From the NCBI GenBank assembly GCA_948146395.1, contig OX411552.1, forward strand, positions 854,001 through 918,000: a stretch of DNA of 64,000 bases, in the 5' to 3' direction. The first letter of the stretch is position 1, and every line of letters begins with the position of its first letter. The notes under the pieces were generated by a model, which worked only from the letters and a program-made list of their open reading frames with translations, was not told the origin of the DNA and ran no database searches. This DNA is from Fragum whitleyi (Eukaryota > Mollusca > Bivalvia > Cardiida > Cardiidae). The translations under genes and the position numbers were made by a program. Below are positions 43,197 to 56,200 of this stretch, in pieces.

Positions 43197-43643
43197 TATT
43201 AACTTTTACATAATTATGGTAAAATTTATTCCTGAACTCATACTCATTTGCGCAGAGGGTCTGGAATATGATAAACATGTTTTCAGCCTGTGCAAAAGAT
43301 TGATTGATTCGTACATAATTAAAGTTGGTCTAGTAACAGCTAATGAAGGTGGTTGCTAAAAACAATGTATACATTTATCAGATGAAGCCAGATTTTTCGA
43401 GTTTTACGGAAGCACAATATTGAATTGATCAATTTACCGCGCCATGGTCATAGAACTAATTCATTAATATGATAAAAATCAAGGACGCTTCTACAGGTCA
43501 TAAGTCGACCATTGTAAGGTTTAAACGTCAATTATAACAAATCCCGATGTTATACTTTGGAAGCTGCAGGATGAGGAGGCTTCATTTCAATGTGTTATGA
43601 TTGGGAATTCTTTACTTTCTTGGTCACCGTTTTTTCGTTTATT

Positions 43644-45735
43644 TAGCTCCACTGGCTAAAAGCCACTGGGGCTATTGTCATGAAGTTGTGTTCGTCGTGC
43701 GTGCGTCCATCCGTCCGTGGGGTCGGTGGTAAACTTTTTCTTTTAAAATCTTCTCCTCAGAAACTACTTGATGAATTTCAAGAAAACGTCACAGGAATGA
43801 TCCTTGGGTGACCCTCTTTCAAAGGTGTTCAAGAAATTTAATCCAATGAAAAAAAATGGATTAAATGGGCAAGGCTAATTTCCAAATATGGTAAAAAATG
43901 AATTTTCTCAGATTCTAATGAATGGATACCATTTAAATTTTACATCAATGAACCTTAGGTGACCCTTTATCAGTCTACAAAAAATCATTGTGATAGGATG
44001 GAAAATATGCATTTTATGGGCGGAGGTCATTTATCTATATGTAATATAGCGGAAACTTTGAAAATCATTTTCTCAGAATGTAACCGATTGATATCAACCA
44101 AAATTTACTGGAATGATCCTTGAGTGACCCTTTATCAGTCTACCAAAAATCATTGTAATCGGATGGAAAATATGCATTTTATTTCTCTATATGTAATATA
44201 GTGGAAACTTTGAAAATCATTTTCTCAGAATGTAACTGATTGATATCAACCAAATCTTACTGGAATGATCCTTGAGTGACCCTTTATCAGTCTACCAAAA
44301 ATCATTGTGGTCGGATGGAAAATATGCATTTTATAGGCTGAGGTCATTTCTCTATATGTAATATAGTGGAAACTTTGAAAATCATTTTCTCAGAATGTAA
44401 CTGATTGATATCAACCAAATCTTACTGGAATGACCCTTGAGTGACCCTTTATCAGTCTACCAAAAATCATTGTGATCGGATGGAAAATATGCATTTTATG
44501 GGCGGAGGTAATTTCTCTATATGTTTTATAGTGGAAACTTTGAAAATCATTTTCTCAGAATCTAATTTTTGGACATCAACCAAATTTCACTGGTATGATA
44601 CTAGAGTGACCCTTTAACAGTCTACAAAAATCACTGTCATCAGATCGAAATTATGCATTTTATGGGCAGAGGTCATTTCTCTATATCGTCAGCTCCTTTC
44701 TCTAAGGACGAATACGGAAAAAGCCTACTTTTCAGGAGAAGGAAAAAACTTAAATATCTTTTTACCTATAAACACTGGTACAACCATTTTGGTCGAAAGC
44801 ATTTTAAATCGAATCACTAAATATAGTATATGTCATCTAAATATTAAATTTTGTCTCTATAATGAGTTATTTAAGAAAAACTACAAAAAAATTGTCAAGT
44901 ACATAATTTTTTCTCTCAATTTTTACGGCACAAAATGCCGTATAGACAAAAAAAGGCATAAAAGATAAATGCATGAAAAAAACTAATTAAATTTGATGTC
45001 GGACAAAATCGCCTGTAAAAGATTTCTTTTCAGGTGCATACGAGACCCCGAAAGCTGTTGAGTGAGACGTTTCTCGAAAAAAGTGAAAAACGCATATAAC
45101 AATTTTTATGTATGTAACTGAGACACGCGAATAATCTGGCCTGGAAAAGGTTGTGTTCTTTTTCAAACTGATCTTTTAAAATAAACTTTTATCATAAGGA
45201 AACATGAACAATTATCAAATTTTTCAATACATCATTTTCGAACTCCACTTTTCGACCACTCCCGGTGCCGATATGACGTATCTTACAAGTCCATGAAGCT
45301 TTTTTGGGGGGAAACTATTAGCTTTCAGGTCCAGCATCTTCACAACAGAATATCATATGTGTGCAAAAACGCAATAAAAGAAAAATGGAAATTGGCCTAT
45401 ACGTCCTTATAGAATGGAGCCGACGATATGTTATATAGTGGAAACTTTGAAAATCATTTTCTCAGAATCTAAATTTTTATATCAACCAAATTTCACTGGA
45501 ATGATCCTTGAGTGACCCTTTATCAGTCTACCAAAAATCATAGTGATTGGATGAAAAATATGTATTTTATGGGTGGAGGTCATTTCCCTTTATGTTATAT
45601 AGTGGAAACTTTGAAAATCATTTTCAACACCAGTAGAACCCAAAATATGTCCAAATCTAGTCAAAACTTTTATTGCTTTTACAAGAATTTCAAGCCTGTG
45701 GAGCGACTCAAGCCATTCATGGCTTTCTAGTTGTG
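43644..45735 (+). repeat. Tandem ~150-bp element, Helentron-like, interrupted
   Basis: Head TAGCTCCACTGGCTAAAAGCC then CCATCCGTCCGTG; units with CCTTGAGTGACCCTTTATCA, ATCATTGTGATCGGATGG and ATAGTGGAAACTTTGAAAAT. A MITE at 44687-45425 interrupts it. The same family lies inverted at 54397-56110. Confidence 0.82.
44687..45425. mobile_element. 739-bp MITE nested in the tandem element
   Basis: About 30-base inverted ends, CGTCAGCTCCTTTCTCTAAG and (reversed) CGTCGGCTCCATTCTATAAG, each followed by GACG. ATAT flanks both sides, consistent with a 4-base target duplication. No transposase frame. Confidence 0.85.
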
Positions 45736-46609
45736 GACATTCGATGACATTAAACCTCACGTATGAGGTTTCCAAGTCAAATATCAACCACTACATTAGC
45801 AATAGCAATTGGGTGACCCAATGTAAGCAAGTAAATGATATTGTCAATTGACCTTATATAAGTATTGATTTACTTCTAGCACATCATCTAAAGCTGTGCT
45901 AAGGCCATCTTTCTCAAAGACGAGACTAATCTCAAATCAATCAAATCAGAAACAAGCTTGCATTGAGAGTCTGAAAAACAGCCTGAAAACCCAACATTTT
46001 ATGCATGTTTTTTATGCATGCAGAGCAAATGAAAAGCCATGTTTGGAGTTTTTCCTAGTAAAATTCCGAAATCCGTGAGTCGGATTGTTCCCCGAGAGCA
46101 ATATTGCATATAAACTCCAGTGCCATTGACTTTTACCAGGTAATGAAAACTGTCTCTGGCTTCGAAATTTTTATTTTTGTGGTTGCCGTCCCTGTATGCT
46201 TGCCACTCTTCAATATGTATGTAAACTGTTTTATCCTTTTTGTCACAAATCAATAATTGGTTAATGTTTATTTTGGTTTAATAATTCTTCGAAACTTAAG
46301 ATTTTTGAAAAAGTAATATCTTAAAATTTTGGTGATGTGTTATTTTTTTTATGAGTATATAATGATAACACAGAGGGTCAATTCAGTCAGTTAACTGTGT
46401 ACCCTCACACAGTAATCAAGATTGGTATAAAACACAAGAAAATCATTCTTTTCAATTCAAATTTATTGCACTGTATGAAATGGAAATCAGTTAACAATTG
46501 ATACATAAATTAAACATCTAACAACTTCATAAATAAATAACATTTTAATCACACTTACTATCATTGATAAAAGTTTTTCTCACATAGCTCCCCTTTCTTT
46601 AATGCTTAT

Positions 46610-46990
46610 CTGTTGTTTATCGAGAAATAACGGTAGATTATCACTTGATAATCTCACCGCAAAAGCATTCAAATTATCAAAAACTTAAACCCTGCTTTTG
46701 TGCATTTCATCCTATCTGATGTCATCTATACGGGGCGAAATAAGTGACGTCACAATGAACGTCACATAGCAATCACGCGTAAAATGACGCGCTTTACCAA
46801 AATATGTCCTAGAAATTTCACATTTTGTCTCATTTTTGCATTAAAGAAATAGAATAATCGCTTGTTTGCGAGTAAGATCGATTAATATTTCATTTCGTGA
46901 ACACCAAAAGCTATATTTTCACTCGTGACTCTGCCACTTGTGAAAATATAGCTTTTGTTGTTCACTCAATGAAATATAAATCTATCTTAC
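46610..46990. repeat. Interspersed element, same family as 26100, with hairpin end
   Basis: GAAATAACGGTAGATTATCA, ATAAGTGACGTCAC, then the inverted pair AAAGCTATATTTTCAC and GTGAAAATATAGCTTTTG at 46908-46954. A third related end lies near 56170-56260. Confidence 0.7.
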
Positions 46991-47221
46991 ACTGAAACCA
47001 ACGTTTATCCTCTATGTCCTACATGGTTCACATTCTAAATGACATAATCATGACATCATCTTACACACCACATTGAGGCATTTTAATCATCTGGGCATCC
47101 CAAAATTTGGTTAACCCTTTCCTGCTTGACAAAATTTGGGACATGTCAAATTCAAAGGTTTTGCAGACGAAAATTTAAAGTGGACTTAATTTGAAAAATA
47201 ACCATTCTGTAGGGTAGAAAA

Positions 47222-47575
47222 TAGTGTGGAAAAAGAAGAAATTGCTTGTCAAAAGCAGTTTCTTCTTTTTATGCCCCCGATAGGGAGGCATCATAAATTT
47301 GACTTGTCCGTCCGTCCGTCTGTCCGTCCGTCTGTCCGTCCGTCTGTCCGTCCGTCATTCCGTCCAAAAACTTTAACATTGGCCATAACTTCCTTATTAC
47401 TTAACATATTCGCATCATACTTTACCACAACATTCCTTGGTACATTACCTTTCTGTAGGCACATACTTTGGTGACCTTGACCCCTGGATGACCTTGACCT
47501 TCAACATAGATTGGCCATAATTTAAAATCAAAGCGGTGTCGGGGGCATTGTCATCTTACAGTGACAGCTCTTGTT
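47222..47575 (+). repeat. GAAGAAATTGCTT hairpin joined to a GCCCCCGA / GTCCGTCC element
   Basis: Hairpin 47222-47268 (AAAAAGAAGAAATTGCTTGT opposite AAGCAGTTTCTTCTTTTT). Then 47270-47575 begins ATGCCCCCGATAGGGAGGCA, has a long GTCCGTCCGTCT microsatellite and ends GTGTCGGGGGCATTGTCATC. A minus-strand relative ends at 58378. Confidence 0.75.
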
Positions 47576-48019
47576 TCACAATGTTTTCTCAATCATAAAA
47601 TCACAAGCACGTAAAAAGCAGGGATTAAACAGCAAAGGGTTAAGGTACAAACTTCAGTATTAATGTGAGAAAAAGAATCTGTTACTTGATTTTATTTCAG
47701 AAAAACTTATCTTAGCTTTATCTACAATTCTAGACTGGATTAAGATTAGTTTGTCTCATGCAATTCTCATTTTAGATCTATGTATACCAAGGCATAGTTA
47801 CTTACTACAGAAATTGATGCCTTATTGGATTTCAACCAGTCCAATATTGATAGCAAAGGTAATAGCCAAATTTGGTCAACACAAAATGATAAACTTTTGG
47901 GTGATTCTTAATTTGATTGTATGGGCAAATTTCCACTTTAAACAGCCCTTAATTTAAATCACACACTTGATGCACCTAGGCATATATATGCAGTCACTAC
48001 CGTTTTTGAAATTGTACAA

Positions 48020-49215
48020 ACAAGAGGCCCAAGAGGGCCTGTATCGCTCCACTGGCTTAAAAATCTCAAGATTTGGTCAGAAGTAATTCAGACTTTTTCA
48101 AACTTGACACTGACTTATGAAGGAATGGATTATTTAACTAATATGAAAAATTACAAGGAAGAGAACTATTTAGGTATCACTTTGAAACAAGAGGACCAGA
48201 ATGGCCCTAAACCGCTCACCTGAATTTTATTGATCCAGTGGATCTCATCCAATCCAAATTTCTTGAACAACTTTAGAAGAGGGTCACCCAAAGAACATTC
48301 TGGTAAAGTTTCATTGAAATCGGCCTAATGGTTCAGAAGGAGATGTCATTCAAAAATTTCAGGGTCAAAAAAGCCCCGCCCTGCCACGCCCATATTCGGA
48401 GTTCAATCCAAATTTCTTGAACAACTTTAGAAGAGGATCACCCAAGGAACATTCTGGAAAAGTTTCATTGAAGTCAGCTCAATGGTTCAGGAGAGGATGT
48501 CGTTCAGAGATTTCGGGGTCAAAATAAGCCCCACCCTGCTGCGCCCATAGCTGGGGGTCAATCCAAATTTCTTGAACAACTTTAGAAGAGGATCACCCAA
48601 GGAACATTCTGGAAAAGTTTCATTGAAGTCAGCTCAATGGTTCAGGAGAGGATGTCGTTCAGAGATTTCGGGGTCAAAATAAGCCCCGCCCTGCTGCGCC
48701 TATATCTGGGGGTCAATCCAAATTTCTTGAACAACTTTTAAAGAGAGTCACCCAAGGAACATTCTGGTAAAGTTTCATTAAAATTTGCCCAATGGTTCAG
48801 GAGGAGATGTCATTCAAAGATTTTGGGGTCAAAAAAGCCCCGCCCTGCCACGCCCATATTCGGAGTTCAATCCAAATTTCTTGAACAACTTTAGAAGAGG
48901 ATCACCCAAGGAACATTCTGGAAAAGTTTCATTGAAGTCAGCTCAATGGTTCAGGAGAGGATGTCGTTCAGAGATTTCGGGGTCAAAATAAGCCCCGCCC
49001 TGCTGCGCCCATATTTGGGGGTCAATCCAAATTTCTTGAACAACTTTAAAAGAGGGTCACCCAAGGAACATTCTGGCCAAGTTTCATCAAAATCCATCCA
49101 TTGGTTTAGGAGGAGAAGATGTTTAAAGAAAAGTTTACGCACGCACACACGGACGCACGACGGACACCTCGCCATGACAATAGCTCGCTGGCCTTTGGCC
49201 AGTGGAGCTAAAAAT
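48020..49215 (+). repeat. Tandem ~155-bp element, Helentron-like
   Basis: Head AAGAGGCCCAAGAGGGCCTG, about six units of TTTCTTGAACAACTTTAGAA ... CAAGGAACATTCTGG ... CCCCGCCCTGCTGCGCCC, a CACGGACGCACGACGGAC stretch and the tail CTGGCCTTTGGCCAGTGGAG. Lies in the convergent intergenic region. Confidence 0.85.
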
Positions 49216-49382
49216 AAGGCATTTTGCAGTTTCCAAGAATTAACTTGGAATTAGATATTTCAACAAACATACAAATTCCATATATTCACTACAGATCACA
49301 CTTATGACATACACTCTCTCTGTCTTATACTTTGACATTTTTGAAATATATAAAATGAAATGCTTCTAAATGATAATCCTTT

Positions 49383-50068
49383 TCATGACCCGGAAGAATA
49401 TTCCTGTTTTGGTAGAAGGCAAAGACAAAGGTAAGCCTGCACATATTTGCAGTCTGATCTCAAGTCTACCCCATCTTTTTGTTATCCTTAGTCAGAATAA
49501 TTGAGTTGTCAAGTGTTTTAAGTGTTTAATTTTCAATATTCTTCTGAGATGATCTGATGGTGTGCAGCCAGAATGTCATATCTATAACTTTATTTGCGTT
49601 TAAGGAAGCAGACCAGTTATAGTTCTGCAACATTCTGGAAATCATGAACTTTCAGTATGTTGACCTAGGTTTCCTAATGAAAGTCATTAGGAAACCTCAG
49701 TTAACACTTAAAGTTCATTACTTTTTGGAACTATTATGGCTCCACTACCTTAAGCCACTTTCAATAGTTTTTTCAGTTGTATTTCAGTAGCTGGAGCACA
49801 ACATAATGGATTCCTTGTATTTCTCACACCAGTACTACCATTACAGCCTTTTCTAGCCTCCATATGCTATCAAGCTTATCTAAATGATTATCCACATTAT
49901 TATGAGGCCCATTATTATCCACTAGAGGAAGATAAATCTTGGAAATGATATGATCCGTAGCCAGGGAACGAACCCATGATTTGAAAATTGAGAATCTGAT
50001 ATGCTTTACGCCATCATGACAGCTGGATGCCCCAAAATGATGTTATTCTGCATGACAAGGGTTAAGAA
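49383..50068. mobile_element. MITE broken by nested insertions, including a minus-strand SINE
   Basis: Left part TTTTCATGACCCGGAAGAATATTCC with TGCACATATTTGCAGTCTGA; right end TTATTCTGCATGACAAGGGTTAA. Between them lie a palindromic element near 49610-49755 (GGTTTCCTAATGAAAGTCATTAGGAAACC) and a reverse SINE at about 49775-50010. The piece ends about 70 bases from the MROH1 stop. Confidence 0.65.
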
Positions 50069-50136
50069 CACATTCTAGTGTTTTGCATAGAAATATATCC
50101 ACTGTATTCCACCAGTTTTGGTTGTAGCTTTCTACA

Positions 50137-50219
50137 TCAGTATTCATCTAACAGACTTATAGCTTCTGCAGCTGTGGACCTTACAGTGGGTGACGGATCT
50201 TTTAACAGTAGGATTAAAG
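50137..50219 (-). CDS. MROH1: MROH1-like terminal exon with stop
   Basis: Acceptor ATTTCAG. ALILLLKDPSPTVRSTAAEA, then ISLLDEY and TGA. This is the usual family C-terminus. Confidence 0.88.
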
Positions 50220-53200
50220 CTGAAATATGATAGAATTGTAAAACAACTCTTCAAATAACTGAAGAAAAATAAAATAATATGATTTTTAATTTCTCTTCAT
50301 AACAGTTATAATAATTTTGGTCTGTCCTGCAAAGGAAAGAATAGTGCTTATAATCGAATAGAATAATCATCAAGGGACAACACATATATAACCTGTAAAT
50401 ATCTGACCTTAGAATTTGCTTTTGATATACAGCAATAACTTGGCAAACTTACATGTAAATGAACTGTAGGTTTGATGTTTAAGAAACCAAGCCACAAAAG
50501 TATTTGGCTCATAGCTATACAAATATCCGTGTGATAACATCCCATATGATTTTATTTATGATGTCTTATAGTTATTTTTATAACAAAGATATAATGCGGT
50601 TATTTTTGGAAACTTGAATTTCTGTTAGGAACATCTACGAAAACAAGGCAAATAGAGTTTATAAGACAAATATAATATGTACTTAGTGTATTGTATGAAA
50701 AAATATCTAACTTGGTTGTGGGAATTGATAATTGTCTCCGCAGAGCCTCAACAATGATCAATTCTCCCAACCTGGTTAGATATTTTTTCTCACTCAAAAC
50801 ACTAAGTACGTATCATATATAAACATATCAGGAAACATTACAATTCCAAACTAAAATAATGATTTGATTGGTCAATCCTTTGTCCATTGACAGCTACTGT
50901 TCAACAACTTTAACCTTACTTCAAAAGCGACATATCATGAATATGGGATACTTTTGATCTAAAAAATAGCTCTTGAATAATGACATACCTGAGCAAACAT
51001 GTTCCTTTGATATAATACCCTGCCTTTCTGCTGGGAGGTTTCCTAGTAAAAACCCTGAAAATACATTGTAACAGGTAAGTCTATATGAATAGAAAGTGCC
51101 TTAAAGCATATAGTCAGCAACAGCTTTTAGCTAACCCTTAAAATTATACATGACTCTGTCCCTTAACTGAATAGAATGTAAAACTAATTGCATTTTTCAA
51201 TAAATGTACACATTAAGCTCAAAACAAGAGCAGCACCTGAGCTCAGCCGTTGCGTGCTGGATTGTGGATAGAAAATATAAGTTGAAAAAAGGGCATAATT
51301 CACACAAAATGCATCCAGAGATATCCCCATTAATTGTATAGGTTTCTCTTTTGATAGTGAGCATGTGTGCCAAACTTCAAGTGGAATGCCTCAAGAAGAA
51401 CAAGAGATATCACAAAACGTTGAAGTTTTTCACACTAAACCAAGGCTTTAGCAATACCTAAGGTTGTCTCTCCAAACAGCAAAGCTAAAATTGTCTGATT
51501 CACTGTATGTCACTTTATGACCTTAGACCATTTCAGCATGTCATTATCAATCCCCACTTTAACTTAGTATGCTTAGTAAATTTGAAGACATGATAATCTA
51601 TAAACATAGAAATGTGACCTTCATTGTTCCTTCTGATATTGAGTGTAATACACTTTGTTAGGCTAATGTATGTAGGCTGGCTTGGAATTTGACAAAAGAT
51701 AATTGAGCATGGGCGTGACATTTCCAACAATTTTAAAAGCTTGCATAGCAAAGACTCTGGCCAGCCTGTGCATTTGCAAAGTCTGACCAAAGTCTTCACT
51801 ATGCACTTGGTAGATAGAAATGGTCTCTAAGAGTCATATGTTTTGTTTATATTGATGTAAAGTACCAACACATGTATAGTGTATACAGGAATATATTCTA
51901 ATGAATTATTAACATTTATGTACAGCAACAATATAACAAACTAAAACTACATCTATTGACTGTATGAATGACCTTAAATAATGAGAGCGAGTGGCTTATA
52001 GACTAGCTAATTAAAGTATATAGTCTGTTTCATACAAAGCATTTGGTTGATATCTGTCATATGTTTTGTTTATATTGATGTAAAGTATCAACTTAAGTAT
52101 AGTATATACAGGAATATATTCAAATGAATTATAAACATGTTCATCCATTCATACAACACAAAGTGTCTTTAGACAGTAAGACAATAATCAAATTGCACTG
52201 TAGGAGTGTCTAGGCTGCTCAATTTTTGTAACATATACACCATGGCAAATAGTTGGAAATGTCACTCATACACTCAATTATAACAACATTGTTTTTGAGG
52301 AAGGAAATTTTAAAGGCACTAATAACATGAGAATACCTGTAAATAAAGCTGCATTACTCTTGATTTCTGACCACATACTTTTGAAGAATGACACACATCC
52401 CATCACATAGAAATTCACCTTCTCTGGGAAATCTTGAATCTGAAAGGTTGATATTCAACTTGTACATATATTGATAATTTTGGTCAGTTGTGAATTTATT
52501 TAAATTTCCTTTAAAAGAAATTTGTAGATATGACTTAGTTTCTATCCTTTCATTAAAAATTGATAAACATTGGCATATGAAAGATCAATGTAAGTGAATA
52601 CATTGTATTTTACATGTGTAAAATGAAGAAGTTAGTTAAAAATTATTCTTTTCAAACAAATACTAATTATGAATGAAGTCTTCCCTCTTTCAACCATCTT
52701 GATATTTTTTCAAGACTAGATTTTGGCCTGAAATAAATTTCTGAAACAGTCATGACATATCTCATGTTAAGTTATATATATAACACATAGGGGAAAACCG
52801 TAGAAGGTCGGACAGACGTATAAATTCGGACATACTTTTTAAGATAATTTTTTGAAAAAGCAATGACAACAGCGTATTTATCAAATATTTCTATATATTC
52901 TAAGATATATCTCGCATAAGTCAGTTTAATTTCTGATAAAATGATAGATATGCTGGTGGAAATAAAACTATTGGAAGTCACAAACCCCTGGCTACCCTGC
53001 AAATTGAACTGACATTCATAAATTGCTGACGAATATAGGCTCTGTCAACGGTTAAGAAATAGGTATTTGATTATTCGATTTAAATGTCAAAGATGAAAAC
53101 AGTTTTAATATAATAATCAACAATAATTTGCTCAGACTCGTAAAATATAGCTTTTTTCGAAGTGTCCGAATTTCCACTTTCAATTTTCAGCAGAAGTAAA

Positions 53201-56200
53201 AATTCGGACTATATAAATTGTATGCTTTGAAAACCAAGTAATATCAATTTATCCCCTTATATCTATTTTTTCTTTGAGTACATGCGAACTTAATACACGT
53301 TTAGACATTTCATGCCGGCGTCAGTTTATATACTCATTTGTCTGTATTTTATTCGAAATATATGCCAGTTTTCAACATCAAAGTTGGTGAATAAATAATG
53401 TATCTATAGTCAAAGCATTTCTGAATTGTAGTTTTAAAGCTTCGTATTAACATTCTTCGTTTAAACTTACAAAATCTGTGACTTTATTCCCCTAATTATT
53501 GAAATTCCTTAATTGTCCGAATTTCACCCTTTGACGATAAACATGTCCGGGTTTTACCGTTTGCATGTCCGAATTTTTCCAATCCCGTCCGAATTTACCC
53601 GTTTCACAGTATTCTCAAACTTCTCGTTTTCACAATGTTTTGGCCAGCATTCGCTTTACATTTTTGGGATAAAATGCAAGCTTAATGACCGCTCGAGTGA
53701 TGAGAATAGGGCTAGTGTCCGGGTTTCCACCTATAGCTTCAGAATCAAGCCTGAAATAAGGTTGGTAAAAAACGTCCGAATTTACACGGTTTTCCCCTAC
53801 TTAGTGTTTTCTATGAAACAATTATCTAACAAGGTTGGGGGAATTGATAATTGAGACAATATCAATTCCCACAACCGAGTTAGATAAATTTTTTTCAAAC
53901 AATACACTAAGTTCTTAATTATTTTATAATTTTATTAGCCTTGTTTTCTTTGATGGTTCTAACAGAAATACAAGTTTTTTAGCATATTTCTAAAAATAGC
54001 CCCATTATGTCATTGTTCTAAAATATCCATGTTGTATAAAAAATATCACATGGGGGGTTATCAGACGGATATCTGTATATTTATAAGATAAATTCTTTTA
54101 CAATTTTCAAGTAATAAGGAAATATAGCTGATTGCCATTGTAACAATTATAAAAGTCATACCATCAGTTTGGACAGGTCATTCATAAATTCTCCATAGTG
54201 TAAATTGGCATCATCCAACAAGAGTTTCTGGAACATAGTATTGATGGAATCAGATCCCACTAAGGCACCAACTTTTCTCAAGGTAAACTTGCAAGCCTGA
54301 AGTGAAGTAGAGTTAGGATTGTTACACAATAATGCATGTAATAAGGTGTAAAGAAAATTTTAAAACAGTCATATTTTCTGTTAAAGAATTAAATAACTAG
54401 AAAGCGATGAATGGCTTGAGTCGCTCCACAGGCATGAAATTCTTAAAATAGCAAATCCAAGTTTTGACTAGATTTTTAGATTTTTTGGGTTCTTCTGATG
54501 TTGAAATGATTTTCAAAGTTTCCACTATATAACATATAGAGAAATGACCTCCAACCATAAAAGACATATTTTTCATCCAATGACAATAATTTTTGGCTGT
54601 ATGATAATGGGTCACCAAAGGATCATACCAATGAAGTTTGATTGATATCCATCAGTTATATTCTGAGGAAATGAATTTCAAAGTTTCCACTATATAACAT
54701 ATAAAGAAATGACCTCCGCCCATAAAATACATATTTTTCATCTAATCACAACTAGAACTGTCGCAGAGCGGACTAATACCCCCCCCCCCAAGCGCTTTGT
54801 CAGAATGTAAGTGCTATAAGTGCAGAATGTGTTTGTAACCAATATTGAGGTCATATGTAGCATTTGCATGAAGTTTCATGATTTTAAGTCGCTTGGTTTT
54901 TGAGTTAAGAGTCCAGAAATAAAAATTGAATAATAATTGACTGTGACCTAGACCTTTGACCAATGTAACCCAAAATCAATAGGGCACTTCCTTGGATCAT
55001 AAACAACATTTGTATAAAGTTTCATGCATGTAGGTCACTTGGTCCTCGAGTAAGAGTCCGGAAACAAAAAATTGAACACAAATTTACTGTGACCATGACC
55101 TTTGACCTATGTAACCCAAAAACAATAGGGCACTTCCTTGGGTCATAAGGAACATTTGTGTTAAGTTTCATGATTGTAGGCCACTTGGTTCTCGAGTTAG
55201 AGTCCGGAAACGAAAACTGAACTAAGGCTGACTGTGACCTTGACCTTTGACCTTTATGACCCAAAAACAATAGGGCACTTCCTTGGGTCATAAGGAAACT
55301 TTGTATAAAGTTTCATGATTGTAGGTCATTTGGTTCTTGAATTAGAGTCCGGAAACTAAAAGGTCTACGGACGGACGGACAGACAGACAGACATGGTGAA
55401 ACCAATATACCCCCCTCTACTTCGTAGGTGGGGGGTATAATAAACTTTGTTAGACTGATAAAGGGTCACTCAAGGGTAATTCCAGTGAAATTTGGTTGAT
55501 ATCCATCAGTTATATTCTGAGGAAATGAATTTCAAAGTTTCCACTATATAACATATAGAGAAATGACCTCCGCCCATAAAATACATATTTTTTATCCGAT
55601 CACAATAATTTTTGGTAGACTGATAAAGAGAAACCCAAGAATCATTCATGTAAAATTTGGTTGATATCTATCACTTAGATTCTGAGAAAAACGATTTTCA
55701 AAGTTTCCACTATATAACATTTAGAGAAATGACCTCTGCCCATAAAATACATATTTTTCATCTGATCACAATCATTTTTTGTAGTCTGATAAAGGGTCAA
55801 CCAAGGATCATTCATGTAAAATTTAATTGGTATCCATTGATTGGAACCTGAGAAAAGTCACTTTTTACCATATTTTGAAATTAGCCACGCCCATTAAATC
55901 CATGTTTTTCATTGGATCAAAATTTCTTGAACAATTTTGAAAGAGGGTCACCCAAGGATCATTCCTGTGAAGTTTGGTTGAAATTCATCCAGTAGTTTCT
56001 TAGAAGATTTTTAAAGAAAAAGTTTACGACCGGACACATGTACGGACGGACGCACGACATACACAACGCCATGACAATAGCCCCAGTGGCTTTCAGCCAG
56101 TGGAGCTAAAAATAGTTTATAACCTGTTCAACATTTGTTACAAATACTCTCAGTTTCTCCAACTGTATATTCATTTCTCAGGCTCTACCACTCGTAAGAA

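Noticed and set aside
48785..49254. Overlapping 68- and 102-codon frames
   Set aside because: Both follow the 155-bp units of a repeat and show repeated residues matching the unit period.
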